Source of the DNA: Campylobacter sp. 19-13652
Lineage (GTDB): Bacteria; Campylobacterota; Campylobacteria; Campylobacterales; Campylobacteraceae
Assembly: GCF_019702925.1 (NCBI RefSeq)
Contig: NZ_AP024713.1
Span: 1,612,001 to 1,676,000 of the forward strand
Length of the DNA stretch: 64,000 bases
Direction of reading: 5' to 3'
The notes below the pieces were generated by a model. The model saw nothing but the letters and a program-made list of their open reading frames with translations. It ran no database searches and was not told the origin of the DNA. Positions 46,544 through 55,835 of this stretch are shown piece after piece (position 1 is the first letter of the stretch; every line of letters starts with the position of its first letter). The translations under genes were made by a program, and so were the position numbers.

Positions 46544-46924
46544 TGAGAATTGCGGGCTTCTTCTTGCTTTGCGGCGACCGAATTTCTTTCTTTCGACCAC
46601 ACGAGAGTCGCGAGTTAGCAAGCCTTTTGGCTTTAGCATAGCTCTAAAATCAGCGTCCATACTAGCTAGGGCTCTACTGATGCCGTGGCGAAGTGCTTCA
46701 GCCTGAGCTGAGTAGCCACCGCCTAGGGTCGTAGCCGTTACGTCGATTAGGCTCTCTTGCTTAGTTACTAAAAGCGGCTGGACTACCTTTAGCTTGATAG
46801 CTTCGTGTCCGCCTAGCCAAGTGTTTAAATCCACGCCATTTACTATGATTTTACCGCTACCAGCTTTTATCCAGACTTTCGCAATAGCTGTTTTTCTTTT
46901 ACCTGTTGCATAAACTTTTGCCAT
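46535..46924 (-). CDS. rpsI: 30S ribosomal protein S9
   Basis: Small-subunit protein near the P site. The 129 residues start [26 protein letters not shown] and end in the typical basic tail [13 protein letters not shown]. It begins two bases after rplM. Its last codons and stop lie inside the first of three hairpins. Confidence 0.98.
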   Translation of the reverse strand: MAKVYATGKRKTAIAKVWIKAGSGKIIVNGVDLNTWLGGHEAIKLKVVQPLLVTKQESLIDVTATTLGGGYSAQAEALRHGISRALASMDADFRAMLKPKGLLTRDSRVVERKKFGRRKARRSPQFSKR

Positions 46925-46926
46925 TT

Positions 46927-47352
46927 TTATTTTCCTTTATTTGCTGTTTGAGCTGTGTGCGGGTGTTCGCTACCTTCATACACTTTTAGCTTTTTTATCA
47001 TCTCTTTGCCTAGCTTTGTCTTTGGTAGCATACCGCGGACGGCAAGCTTATAAAGCTTGACTGGGTTATTTGCCAATAAATCGCCAAATTTCTCGCTCTT
47101 TACGCTGCCAAAATAGCCAGAATGGCGGTGATAAAGCTTCTGTTCTGCTTTGTTTGCGCCTGTAAATTCAGCCTTGCCAGCGTTTATGATAATGACGTAA
47201 TCGCCACAATCAACGTTTGGAGTGTAGTTTGGTTTATGTTTGCCACGAAGTAGGGTTGCCACTTCTGTTAAAAGACGACCAAAACGCTTTCCGCTCGCGT
47301 CAAGCACGATCCAGTCGCGTTTTACTTCGTTTGGCTTTGTTATCTTTGTCAT
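46927..47352 (-). CDS. rplM: 50S ribosomal protein L13
   Basis: Large-subunit assembly protein. The 141 residues have the [25 protein letters not shown] and [20 protein letters not shown] signatures and [23 protein letters not shown] near the end. It is cotranscribed with rpsI; addA lies 73 bases upstream. Confidence 0.98.
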   Translation of the reverse strand: MTKITKPNEVKRDWIVLDASGKRFGRLLTEVATLLRGKHKPNYTPNVDCGDYVIIINAGKAEFTGANKAEQKLYHRHSGYFGSVKSEKFGDLLANNPVKLYKLAVRGMLPKTKLGKEMIKKLKVYEGSEHPHTAQTANKGK

Positions 47353-47425
47353 TTTTGCGCCTTTGCCAAATAAATTTTAAGTTGTGATTGTATTTTAAAG
47401 TTGCTTATATTTAGCTTAAATTAAG

Positions 47426-50248
47426 CTAACTTTCAACATCTAAGCTCTCCACGCCATTTGCCAGCAGGTAAAAAAGCACGCCCCTAATGCGCTTTTGGGG
47501 ATAAATGCTTTTTAGCATATCCAAATACTCCCTAAGCTGGGCAAGGTTATCACTCTCATTTTGCCGTGAGCTTTTATAATCAATGACGATTAGCTCATCA
47601 TTTTTAACGAGCAATAAATCAAGCCGCCGCTGCTTATTAAGGGCTATTATATCTTGTTCTTTACTAGCTTTTGCGCCATTTAAAAGCTCTTTAAATTTAT
47701 CGTGATTAATCAAAGCTTCTGCTCTGGTCTTTATATCACTCAAAACGCTAGCTTCTAGCAGTTTTGCATATTCGCTTTTCATCGCATTAAAGCCGATTTT
47801 AAGCCCTTTTTCATCAAAGCTAGGACAAAGCTCTAAAAGATAATGTAGCGCTAAACCAAAATTTATAGCTTGCGTGTCATGACCTATTTCTTGCTTATTT
47901 GTGCCTGCTTCATCAGCTCTTACGTAGGCTAGTTTTATAGAGCTATTTTTACGCGTTTGCTGGGCTTTTTTGCTATTAAATTTAAACTCTCCGCTTAGTC
48001 TATCCTCAAGGTCTAAAAAGCTCACATCGCCATTTTTTGTCTTTGTGAAAAAGCTGGCACTTCTGCCGTCGCTTATGGCGTTTTTGATTATAAAAAGCGA
48101 ATTTTTAGCCCTAGTAAATGCCACATAAAGCTTATTAAACCCCTCCTCCTTATCAAGCATTTGGCTTAAATTTGTAAGCTTTTCGTAGCTTTCGTCAAGA
48201 TATTTAAAAGCGCCATTTCTAAGCCTAATATGCCATCCCCCAGCCTCATACTCATAGATAAACTCAGCACTATCCTTTGCTCCGCCACTGACGCTATCGA
48301 GCAAAATCACATGCTCAAACTCAAGCCCTTTGGATTTATGTACAGTCATTATCTGTACGCCACTAGCTGCACTTTTATCGCTGTTTGGAGCGGTTAAAGA
48401 CTCGCTATCAAGCATAAAAATAAGCCCAGCTAAATCAAGACTAGCACCTATCTCGCAAGCTTGCAATATATTCTCATCGCTTAGATTTATACCAGCTCTT
48501 TTAGATAAATAAATCAGGCTCTCTGCGCCGCTTTTATCGCTATCTAGCTTTAATCGAGGTAGGATTTTTTTATCATCTAATGCCAAAAATCTACGCGCCT
48601 TAAAAAGATAAATTTCATCGCCAAAAATGCAATAAGCCGCATATGCGATAAGCCCATAAACATAAGGCGTCTTGCCTAGCTTTAACACGCCCTCTTTTCT
48701 GGCATCTATTCCCTCCTCGCTTAGCCTATCATAGACGGTTTCAACGTCATCATTTTTCCAGCAAAGCACCGCTACTTGCGCTGCGTCTACACCGTTATTT
48801 AAAAGCTCTTTTGTGATTTTTACCGCCTCATCTATCATAGCCTCTTTGCTAGATGAGATGATATTTAAAAATCCCTCCTCATCACTTTTGGATTTTTGCA
48901 CCCTATAATCGTCTATGACTGGCAAAAACGTCTCATTTACAAAATCCACAAGCCCAGCTGCACTTCTATAATTTGTATCCAAACTAGAACTTACAAGCGC
49001 ACCGCCAACATCTTGTTTTAGCTTTTCAAAAAGCTCCTTTTTTCCGCCACGAAAGCGATAAATACTCTGCTTAATATCTCCAACGTAAAAAAAGCTTCCC
49101 ACCCCGCCTTGTCCAGCACCAGCAGCAATCTCCCTAATAAGCGGCAGCATAATCTCATACTGAGCTACGTTTGTATCTTGAAACTCATCGATTAAAAGGT
49201 GATTTATACTGGCATCCAGCCTAAAATAAAGCTGAGCTGGGTCAAAGCTGCCACTTTGATAAAGTGGGCTTTTTGTGCCGCGCAAAAGCTCTAAAACGCT
49301 AAGCGTAACGTCGGCAAAATTTAATATATTTAGCCTTTTATTTAGGGTTTGCCTTATGTTTTTATAAAGCTCTAAAAAGACGCTAAGTTGGGCGATTTTA
49401 TACCGCTCAAGGCAGAGCAAATAGCTAAAAATGTCATCTTTTAGCGTTTTAAATTTAATATCCAAAAGCACGCCAGAGCCGTTTTTAAAAAACCTAGCAA
49501 AAGTCTTATACTCAAGCGTATCACGCTCTAAAAGCTTAAATTTTGCCTTTAAAAACTCATCGATATTATTAAATTTAAAAGCATTTATAGCGTCATTTAT
49601 GGCAAAGTCTTTCATACTAATAAAATCAAAAATATCAAAAAGTGCGCTATTTGCCCTATCTTTGGCTCTTTCTAAATCCGCCTCAAGCACGCTAAAAGGC
49701 GCATTATTAAAGCCGCTTAAATCCACGCCGTTTTCATAAAGCAAGCAGATAGTTTTAAAAAAATCCCCCCTACTCTTATCACCTGCTACGATATAATACG
49801 CCAAAGAGCGCATTAGCTCGCTATCAAGCTGGGCTAAAAACGCCTCCTTTGAAAGCCTAATAATATCATCACTTATGCTAAAATTTGGGCTTATGCCAAG
49901 GTAGCTTGCAAAGCTCCTGGCTATGGTAGCAAAGAATGAATCAAAGGTCGTAACCTTAAGCCTAGCTGATAAAAACTCCTCCCTTAGCTCATCGCGGCGC
50001 TGTAAAGTTTTATCCGCGCTAATATTTAGCATAGAGGAGATCTCATCTAGCTCTGCTTGCTTTTTATGCAGGTTTAAAAACGTATCTATAATGCGCTCGC
50101 TCATCTCACTAGCGGCTTTTTTGGTAAACGTTAAGGCCGTTATGGTGCTTATATCAGCACCTTTTAAAAATAGCGCAATAAAGCGCACGCTAAGGGCGAA
50201 TGTTTTACCGCTTCCTGCACTTGCTGATAGGCTAAGATAAGGTTGCAT
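47426..50248 (-). CDS. addA: AddA-type helicase-nuclease subunit
   Basis: Helicase and nuclease subunit that processes broken DNA ends for recombination. The 940 residues have the Walker A loop SASAGSGKTFAL near the N-terminus, the DEFQDTN Walker B region, SNYRSAAGLVDFVNE-type helicase motifs (DTNYRSAAGLV), MTVHKSKGLEFEHV, FVAFTRAKNSL-like and a C-terminal nuclease core VIDYKSS with QLREYLDM. I start at ATG 50248, since it overlaps the addB stop (TGATG) and follows GGAGAGG. An in-frame ATG lies six codons upstream. Confidence 0.92.
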   Translation of the reverse strand: MQPYLSLSASAGSGKTFALSVRFIALFLKGADISTITALTFTKKAASEMSERIIDTFLNLHKKQAELDEISSMLNISADKTLQRRDELREEFLSARLKVTTFDSFFATIARSFASYLGISPNFSISDDIIRLSKEAFLAQLDSELMRSLAYYIVAGDKSRGDFFKTICLLYENGVDLSGFNNAPFSVLEADLERAKDRANSALFDIFDFISMKDFAINDAINAFKFNNIDEFLKAKFKLLERDTLEYKTFARFFKNGSGVLLDIKFKTLKDDIFSYLLCLERYKIAQLSVFLELYKNIRQTLNKRLNILNFADVTLSVLELLRGTKSPLYQSGSFDPAQLYFRLDASINHLLIDEFQDTNVAQYEIMLPLIREIAAGAGQGGVGSFFYVGDIKQSIYRFRGGKKELFEKLKQDVGGALVSSSLDTNYRSAAGLVDFVNETFLPVIDDYRVQKSKSDEEGFLNIISSSKEAMIDEAVKITKELLNNGVDAAQVAVLCWKNDDVETVYDRLSEEGIDARKEGVLKLGKTPYVYGLIAYAAYCIFGDEIYLFKARRFLALDDKKILPRLKLDSDKSGAESLIYLSKRAGINLSDENILQACEIGASLDLAGLIFMLDSESLTAPNSDKSAASGVQIMTVHKSKGLEFEHVILLDSVSGGAKDSAEFIYEYEAGGWHIRLRNGAFKYLDESYEKLTNLSQMLDKEEGFNKLYVAFTRAKNSLFIIKNAISDGRSASFFTKTKNGDVSFLDLEDRLSGEFKFNSKKAQQTRKNSSIKLAYVRADEAGTNKQEIGHDTQAINFGLALHYLLELCPSFDEKGLKIGFNAMKSEYAKLLEASVLSDIKTRAEALINHDKFKELLNGAKASKEQDIIALNKQRRLDLLLVKNDELIVIDYKSSRQNESDNLAQLREYLDMLKSIYPQKRIRGVLFYLLANGVESLDVES

Positions 50249-52722
50249 CACACCTCTCCTTTGCAAATAGCTCTAAAGGCGCAGTATTTGCACACACCCT
50301 TATCCCTAGGGGCTGGCTCATAAGCGGCAAATTTATCACGCCTAAAGTATTCGCACACCCCCTCAAGCGTCTGCCTAAGCTCGTCTAGCCCATTTTTTAA
50401 GCCTTTTTTAAAGCTAATAGCCTGCATTTTAGAAAATGAGTGATATGCGCCATCTATAGAATTTTCATCACACGCTATTTTGCTAGCTAGCAGCAAAGCC
50501 GCATAAAACGGCAGTTGCAGGGAGTTTTCGTTTGCTGCGCCACTTTTATAATCGATAATAAATTTCTCACCCTCTTTATCATCAATCCTATCCACCACGC
50601 CCTTTATTCTAACGCCCATAAACTCTCCGTTTAGACTCTGCTCGCACGATTGCACCAGCCAGCCAGCCTCAAAGTGAGGGTTTGCCACCTCTTTGGCGTA
50701 TCGCTTAGCATGAAGTGAGAGTATCTGCTTATCAAGAGGGGATAAATTTGAGGCAAAAATAAGCCTATCAAACTCCCTTGCTTCAAATTTGTCCGCATTT
50801 TTTGGCTCTTTATAATAATCGCACAAAAGCTCGTGAAGTGCGCTGCCATAGGCACTTACTGGCTCATCATTAAGCATTCTGGCCTCATTTAAACCCATAC
50901 AATAGCGATAATAATATCTCCTAGGACATGATAAAAATGTATCAAGCCTAGAAAATGATAACTCACTCGCAAAAAAATCATGATTGACTGGCTCAATGCT
51001 TGAGTATTCGCCTACTTTAGCCGGCAAATTTAAAGCGCCCATAAAACCAAATAAAGCTAAATAATCCTCATCACTATGAGCGCAATCGTCTATGCAGTTA
51101 AAGTGCTTTAAAAAGCGTGAAGGTAGCTTTTGGGCGGTTTTTAGATAGCAAATCGCCACCTCGCTTGCCTCAGCGATTAGCCTCTCATAATAAAATCTCT
51201 GCAAATTTTCACGGTCACGATAGCTTACAAGCCCGGCCTTCGCCCTTACAGAGGAGCTTAAAAACTGCTCATTAACGCTTCTTTTTGGCACAACATCATC
51301 GTTAAAGCTAGGTATGATGACAGCTTTAAATTTAAGCCCCCTGCTCTCTAAAAGCCCCAGCACTCGCACCGCACCGCCACCTATATCGTCTATGCTCTTT
51401 TGACTAAGCCTAGAGAGTAAAAGATAGCAAAGCTCCCTAAGGCTAAGGCTCTCATTTTGCACCAAAAGCCTCATCGCCTCAGCCTCTAAAAGCACAGTCT
51501 CTTGCGAGCCAAAGTGCTGCGTTAAAAGTAAAACAAACTCATAAAAATCGCTAAAGTCCATTTTTTTATTAAATTTATCGCAAAAACTGGCGTAAAAATC
51601 CTTGCTAACACCTAATAAATTTAGCCTCAAACTTAGCTCGTCAATACTCCTAGCGCAAGCAAGATAATCCTCCTCAAGGCTTATCCTAGCCCCCTCACTA
51701 GCCGCTTCTAGCATAGATAAAAGCGCAGTATAAAAACGCGATGAAGTAAAGCTTACCCCCATGCCAAAGCTAAGCATTCGCCCAGGCGTACAAACTCCAT
51801 CGTAAAGCCGTAAAATAGGCGCAAAACCCTCATCAGGAAGTATCACAGCTATCTGCGAGGCATCTATGCCATTTAGGATAAATTTGCTAATTTTTTCAAA
51901 GACAAACGCGGCTTGGAGGCTTTGGATATAAAAGCCTCTAGTAAGGACTGTGCGATTTGCCATGCTGCGCCCTAAAAGCTTAAGCTCACTAGCAGCTAGC
52001 CCGCCCTCTGCGCCACTTAGGCTTATCTCATAAAAGCCGCCATTTTCTAGCTTTTGACTAAGAAGGCTAGAAAAGCGCGAAGTGAGCTTTTGGTTAAATT
52101 TAGAAACTCCAAAACGCAGTTTTAGATTTGTAATATGAGCCACACTGTTTAGCACCTCATAATCAAACTCGCTTAAAAATCCATCAACCTCAAAAATAAT
52201 TTCGCCAAATCCGCCGATAAAATCCTCATTTATGCAGTAATCAAACGGCAAAATAATAGCGTCAAAAAGTCCACGCTTTGCCATAATCTCCTCATAATGA
52301 GCCAAAATATCTGAGAGTATGTCAATATGCTCCTCAAAATTTGCATAAATATCAGCATAGCGAATGTCGCTTGGGCGCTTTTTTTGCGAGGCAAGCTCAC
52401 GAAAGAATGAAAACAGATATTCGCTATCGTTTAAAAACTCGTAAAAATTGCTTGGGATATAAATTTTTTGCGCGTGAGCTAGATCGCAAGCTTGCTTCAT
52501 AATAAGCAAGCACTCGCTCTCATCGGCTTTTCGGCGATTAGGGCAAATTAGAGTGCGAGTAAAAAACTCAACCACGCTCATAGCTTTTGGTATTATTGCT
52601 ACGGAGTGTGATTTAACAAATTCCCTCACTCCACGGCTTGTAGAAAACACCCATAAAGCAGGCTTTTGCTCCTGGTTTATTGGCTCTTGACTAAAGTCAA
52701 AAACTAGCTGGGTTGGCTTCAT
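50248..52722 (-). CDS. addB: AddB-type nuclease subunit with Fe-S cysteines
   Basis: Partner of AddA with a Fe-S nuclease domain. The 824 residues lack a clear Walker A motif; the N-terminal part is helicase-like. The C-terminal domain has FIIDYKSG (PD-ExK core) and cysteines in FLSCPRRYYYRYC and CKYCAFRAIC, the arrangement of AddB iron-sulfur ligands. It overlaps the upstream gene by four bases and addA by one, so translation is coupled. Confidence 0.9.
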   Translation of the reverse strand: MKPTQLVFDFSQEPINQEQKPALWVFSTSRGVREFVKSHSVAIIPKAMSVVEFFTRTLICPNRRKADESECLLIMKQACDLAHAQKIYIPSNFYEFLNDSEYLFSFFRELASQKKRPSDIRYADIYANFEEHIDILSDILAHYEEIMAKRGLFDAIILPFDYCINEDFIGGFGEIIFEVDGFLSEFDYEVLNSVAHITNLKLRFGVSKFNQKLTSRFSSLLSQKLENGGFYEISLSGAEGGLAASELKLLGRSMANRTVLTRGFYIQSLQAAFVFEKISKFILNGIDASQIAVILPDEGFAPILRLYDGVCTPGRMLSFGMGVSFTSSRFYTALLSMLEAASEGARISLEEDYLACARSIDELSLRLNLLGVSKDFYASFCDKFNKKMDFSDFYEFVLLLTQHFGSQETVLLEAEAMRLLVQNESLSLRELCYLLLSRLSQKSIDDIGGGAVRVLGLLESRGLKFKAVIIPSFNDDVVPKRSVNEQFLSSSVRAKAGLVSYRDRENLQRFYYERLIAEASEVAICYLKTAQKLPSRFLKHFNCIDDCAHSDEDYLALFGFMGALNLPAKVGEYSSIEPVNHDFFASELSFSRLDTFLSCPRRYYYRYCMGLNEARMLNDEPVSAYGSALHELLCDYYKEPKNADKFEAREFDRLIFASNLSPLDKQILSLHAKRYAKEVANPHFEAGWLVQSCEQSLNGEFMGVRIKGVVDRIDDKEGEKFIIDYKSGAANENSLQLPFYAALLLASKIACDENSIDGAYHSFSKMQAISFKKGLKNGLDELRQTLEGVCEYFRRDKFAAYEPAPRDKGVCKYCAFRAICKGEV

Positions 52723-53189
52723 TTTTGCACGAAAAACTCACGCCTAAAAAACCCACTTATCTTATCATCACTAAGCCTAAGCAGTATCTGCCACCGTCCA
52801 GGCTTTTCAAAGTGGCTAGGAATTTTTAGGCTAATAATGCCCTCATCACCAATAGAACAAGGCAGATCTGCATTATACGCATTTGTCTCTGGACGAGTAA
52901 GAAGTGCGGCACATTTTATGCTTAAAGGCTCATTTAAATCCTGCCTTGGCTTTATGCTAATTTTATCATCGCTTATAAATTTAACCGCATATTTAGCTTC
53001 AAATTCCTTCTGATTTGCCAAAATATCATTTATTTTTGCGTCAACTGCCTTGTAATTTGAGATGTACGCACTATCCATTTCAACTGGATAATCAAGCGAG
53101 ATAATTATAGTAGCCACGCTAGCAGCCACGCAAGCTAGGATAGATGAGATAATGGCAATAGGCCACGCTTTTGCACTATTTTTGCTCAC
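52719..53189 (-). CDS. CcoH/FixH-like membrane protein, Cj1483-like
   Basis: A 156-residue protein with one N-terminal transmembrane helix (WPIAIISSILACVAASVATIIISL) and a periplasmic beta-rich domain with two cysteines. Placement after ccoNOQP and the pattern YPVEMDSAYISNYKAVDAKIN after the helix resemble CcoH/FixH, an assembly factor that binds immature cbb3 oxidase. It overlaps addB by four bases. Assignment to CcoH is moderately supported. Confidence 0.6.
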   Translation of the reverse strand: MSKNSAKAWPIAIISSILACVAASVATIIISLDYPVEMDSAYISNYKAVDAKINDILANQKEFEAKYAVKFISDDKISIKPRQDLNEPLSIKCAALLTRPETNAYNADLPCSIGDEGIISLKIPSHFEKPGRWQILLRLSDDKISGFFRREFFVQK

Positions 53190-53769
53190 GGCGTACTCCT
53201 TTTTTTATCATGACAAACAAAACAGCAATTATGCTTGCGTAGACAAAATATCTGATTAAATTTAAAAATGTCTTATTTGCATTTCCTACGGCATTTTCTA
53301 GCGTTATGCCACGAGATTTGGCGATTTGTTCGGCTAGGTCTGCATAGCCGTTTAATATAGCAGCATTGTAAATATCCTTGCCCTTATTTGAGGCTAGAAT
53401 GGGGAGTATGGTACCACGTTCTGGAAACGGGCTTAGAATTTGGGCTTTATCAAAAAGCCCCTTAACATCATCACTGGCAAAAATACCTATAAATGGGTGA
53501 CTTTTACCATCTTTTGCTATGAGGGCTTTGCTTAGGACTATAATAGCATATGGGCTTTTTAAGTCTAAGCTCTCAATTAATGAATTTGGCGTCTTATCGC
53601 CTAGGGTGTCACTTATATAAACATAGGTCTTTATGCCTGTTTTTGCCTCAAGTTCGCTTGATATTTGCCCTATTTTTGCGCTCACTTGAGGGCTTAGGAC
53701 TGCGTCTGGGTTAAAAACGCTAGCCCCTAAAGCTAGCGCAAAAAACAAAAGCACAAAGACTTTATGCAC
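53176..53769 (-). CDS. TPM-like membrane protein of the cbb3 operon, Cj1484-like
   Basis: A 197-residue protein with an N-terminal signal or anchor (VHKVFVLLFFALALGASV), a TPM-type domain (SPQVSAKIGQISSELEAKTGIKTYVYISDTLGD, IIVLSKALIA), and a C-terminal transmembrane helix followed by basic residues. I chose GTG at 53767-53769, two bases after the stop of the small gene before it, with TAGG upstream. A longer frame to 53811 exists, but it overlaps that gene. Role unknown; it is inside the cbb3 operon, so assembly is a guess. Confidence 0.65.
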   Translation of the reverse strand: MHKVFVLLFFALALGASVFNPDAVLSPQVSAKIGQISSELEAKTGIKTYVYISDTLGDKTPNSLIESLDLKSPYAIIVLSKALIAKDGKSHPFIGIFASDDVKGLFDKAQILSPFPERGTILPILASNKGKDIYNAAILNGYADLAEQIAKSRGITLENAVGNANKTFLNLIRYFVYASIIAVLFVMIKKGVRREQK

Positions 53770-53771
53770 GA

Positions 53772-53873
53772 TTAGCCTACATATAGGTGATTTGGTGTTA
53801 GCACCGCCCACGCAGTAATAGCTGCTACTGCGAGCAAAAGCAAGACTATCGCTTTTTCTAATACGCCTGCCAT
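53772..53873 (-). CDS. Conserved-looking 33-residue membrane peptide of the cbb3 operon
   Basis: A single-helix protein, MAGVLEKAIVLLLLAVAAI then TAWAVLTPNHLYVG, with a Gly/Ala-rich transmembrane segment. A ribosome site GGAGTGAAT precedes the ATG 53871-53873. It sits two bases after the DUF4006 stop and ends two bases before the start of the TPM-like gene, at a place where C. jejuni also carries a short gene (Cj1485-like, from memory). Too short for most automatic gene finders. Confidence 0.7.
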   Translation of the reverse strand: MAGVLEKAIVLLLLAVAAITAWAVLTPNHLYVG

Positions 53874-53875
53874 AT

Positions 53876-54085
53876 TCACTCCTTTATCACGATATGAGAA
53901 GCATTTTGCTTGCTTATCATCTGTATTGATTGCTGATCTTTTATAGCATAAGGCTTTGAGGCGACATCTTTTTGTAGCATTATGCCAAAATATGTAAGCA
54001 CCGCCAAAATACTAAGCAAAAGCAAGGTCGCTATTAACATTCCTGTTACGCCATTTAGGGCAAATACGCTTCTATTTTCATTCAT
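53876..54085 (-). CDS. DUF4006-type small membrane protein, Cj1486-like
   Basis: A 69-residue protein with one transmembrane helix (MLIATLLLLSILAVLTYFGIML), a short soluble tail (VASKPYAIKDQQSIQMISKQNASHIVIKE) and the start MNENRSVFALNGVTG. DUF4006 proteins accompany cbb3 genes in epsilonproteobacteria, so it is probably an accessory subunit or assembly factor. It starts three bases after ccoP ends. Confidence 0.7.
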   Translation of the reverse strand: MNENRSVFALNGVTGMLIATLLLLSILAVLTYFGIMLQKDVASKPYAIKDQQSIQMISKQNASHIVIKE

Positions 54086-54088
54086 TGC

Positions 54089-54958
54089 TTACTCCTTTGA
54101 TAGCGATATGACATATTCACCAACAGCTTGTTTTTGTATGCCATTTAGCCTATTATCATCAAATTTAGGCATAGTACCGATAAAGCCTTGTTTGCCGCTA
54201 TTTAGCACATTTACGACAAATAGCGCACTACCATACTGCGTAAGATCAGGGAAGGTACCATCCATGCCTTTGCCGTCATCGCCGTGGCACGCTGCACACG
54301 CTGCATATGCCTCCTTGCCAGCCTCGACTAGCTCAGGGTGAGCGGTCTTTTTAATAGCTGAAACATCAGCCGCTACGTAAGCTGCGATAGCTCTAGCTGT
54401 GGTCTCATCTATACCCAAATCAGCCCCGCTTGGCATCTCGCCACCTGGGTAGTTAAGCCCTTTTGAGCCTTTTATGATTGAGTTATATATTCCATCCTCG
54501 CTACCCCATTTTGTCAAATTTGCAGCCTTGCCGTTTATACCAGTACCTGAAATTCCATGACAAGCAGAGCATTGCACTAAGAAAATATTTTCCCCCATGG
54601 CTTTTAGCGTTTCTGCGTCTGGGTGAGCAAATTTGGCGTTAAATTTGGCATTGCTAGCAGCGACTTCGTCGTTGTACTCGCCTATTTGTGAGTATGAATT
54701 TACTGGATAGCCAAATAGCATATACCATATAGCCCACACTATAAGCACCACAAATATCAAAGCCCAGCCAAAAGGCAAGCCGTTTTTATACTCGCCTATG
54801 CCGTCCCAGCTATGTTCGCTTAGCTCCACATTTTCATCTTTTTTAACCTTCATCTGCCCCACATATCGCCCAACGACTATAATGGTGGCTATGATGATGA
54901 CTGCTGCCCCTATTAAGGATAGTAGATTCACACTATCTGATAGATTCAACCACTGCAT
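54089..54958 (-). CDS. ccoP: cbb3 cytochrome oxidase dihaem subunit CcoP
   Basis: Dihaem c-type subunit that feeds electrons to CcoN. The 289 residues have two transmembrane-type hydrophobic helices at the N-terminus, haem motifs CSACHG and CAACHG, the conserved WDGIGEYKNGLPFGW and the Met ligands (GGEMPSG, GTMPKF). It starts two bases after ccoQ. Confidence 0.96.
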   Translation of the reverse strand: MQWLNLSDSVNLLSLIGAAVIIIATIIVVGRYVGQMKVKKDENVELSEHSWDGIGEYKNGLPFGWALIFVVLIVWAIWYMLFGYPVNSYSQIGEYNDEVAASNAKFNAKFAHPDAETLKAMGENIFLVQCSACHGISGTGINGKAANLTKWGSEDGIYNSIIKGSKGLNYPGGEMPSGADLGIDETTARAIAAYVAADVSAIKKTAHPELVEAGKEAYAACAACHGDDGKGMDGTFPDLTQYGSALFVVNVLNSGKQGFIGTMPKFDDNRLNGIQKQAVGEYVISLSKE

Positions 54959-54959
54959 A

Positions 54960-55163
54960 TTAATCCCTTTTCTCCTTGCCCTCTAGCACAACGTCTGTTA
55001 TGTCATCATTTAGGGCTAAATTTGCATATTTTTCATAATTTCTGCGCCCAGTCCGCTCACTTTTATAAAGGTGATAATAGTAACTATAAAGCACCACCAC
55101 CAAAAAGACCGTGAGACAAAAGTAGGCATAAGCTTGCACTTCGCGCAAAAACTCAAGACTCAT
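54960..55163 (-). CDS. ccoQ: cbb3 cytochrome oxidase subunit CcoQ
   Basis: Small membrane subunit that stabilises the oxidase. The 67 residues have one helix (YAYFCLTVFLVVVLYSYYYHLYKSE) and a soluble tail. Identified from position between ccoO and ccoP and from the family pattern HLYKSERTGRRNYEKYANLALNDD. Confidence 0.9.
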   Translation of the reverse strand: MSLEFLREVQAYAYFCLTVFLVVVLYSYYYHLYKSERTGRRNYEKYANLALNDDITDVVLEGKEKRD

Positions 55164-55169
55164 ATCTGA

Positions 55170-55835
55170 CTACTTTAGACTATTTAAATAAGCGATTAAA
55201 GCCACTATCTGCTTTATCTCGCCTCGCTTAAACGCCTCTTTTACACCCTCATCGCTCATAGCCTCAACTATCGGAGCTGCTTGAGCGAGAGCTGCTTCTC
55301 TAGCCTCGTCCCAGGTGCCAAGAGCTGGCATATTTGGAGTATCATAAGGCACGTTAAAGACTTTTTTAACAGTCAGAGCCTCAGCATAAGCTGTCTCTAA
55401 ATCCGCATCTTTACTAAACATATGAGGATAAGCTGGCATAATAGAACCAGGCACGACTGAAGTCGGAGCTTTCATGTGATGTTCATGCCAGTCTGTGGTG
55501 CGATAATCCCCCACTCTCCATAAATCAGGTCCAGTACGCTTAGAACCCCATAAGTGAGGACGGTCAAAGGCATACTCACCGCTAAGAGAATACATGCCGT
55601 AACGGTCAGTCTCGGACTTAAATGGGCGAATCATCTGCGTATGGCAGGCATTACAACTTTCTTTTATATACACATGCCTGCCAGCAAGTTCTAACACGCT
55701 ATAAGGCTGCCTACCCTCAAGTGGGCGGGCGCGATTAGCAAAATCTGGTAGAATTTCAACAATACCAGCATACGCTATAACTACAAAAACACAAACCGCA
55801 AAGAAAAACGGATTTTTTTCCAACCAAGCAAACAT
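55170..55835 (-). CDS. ccoO: cbb3 cytochrome oxidase monohaem subunit CcoO
   Basis: Monohaem c-type subunit. The 221 residues have one N-terminal transmembrane helix, GRHVYIKESCNACHTQMIRPFKSE with the CxxCH haem site, and the Met-bearing region VPGSIMPAYPHMF. The ATG overlaps the ccoN stop by one base. Confidence 0.97.
   Translation of the reverse strand: MFAWLEKNPFFFAVCVFVVIAYAGIVEILPDFANRARPLEGRQPYSVLELAGRHVYIKESCNACHTQMIRPFKSETDRYGMYSLSGEYAFDRPHLWGSKRTGPDLWRVGDYRTTDWHEHHMKAPTSVVPGSIMPAYPHMFSKDADLETAYAEALTVKKVFNVPYDTPNMPALGTWDEAREAALAQAAPIVEAMSDEGVKEAFKRGEIKQIVALIAYLNSLK

Noticed and set aside
46396-46602. 68-codon minus-strand frame with repeated NANKRFFEN-like peptide
   Set aside because: It arises from the hairpin array overlapping the rpsI end and uses part of rpsI in another frame; no start signal.
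49765-49770. G6/C6 run inside addA as a contingency tract
   Set aside because: Six bases are below the length at which such tracts are usually unstable, and the frame is intact.
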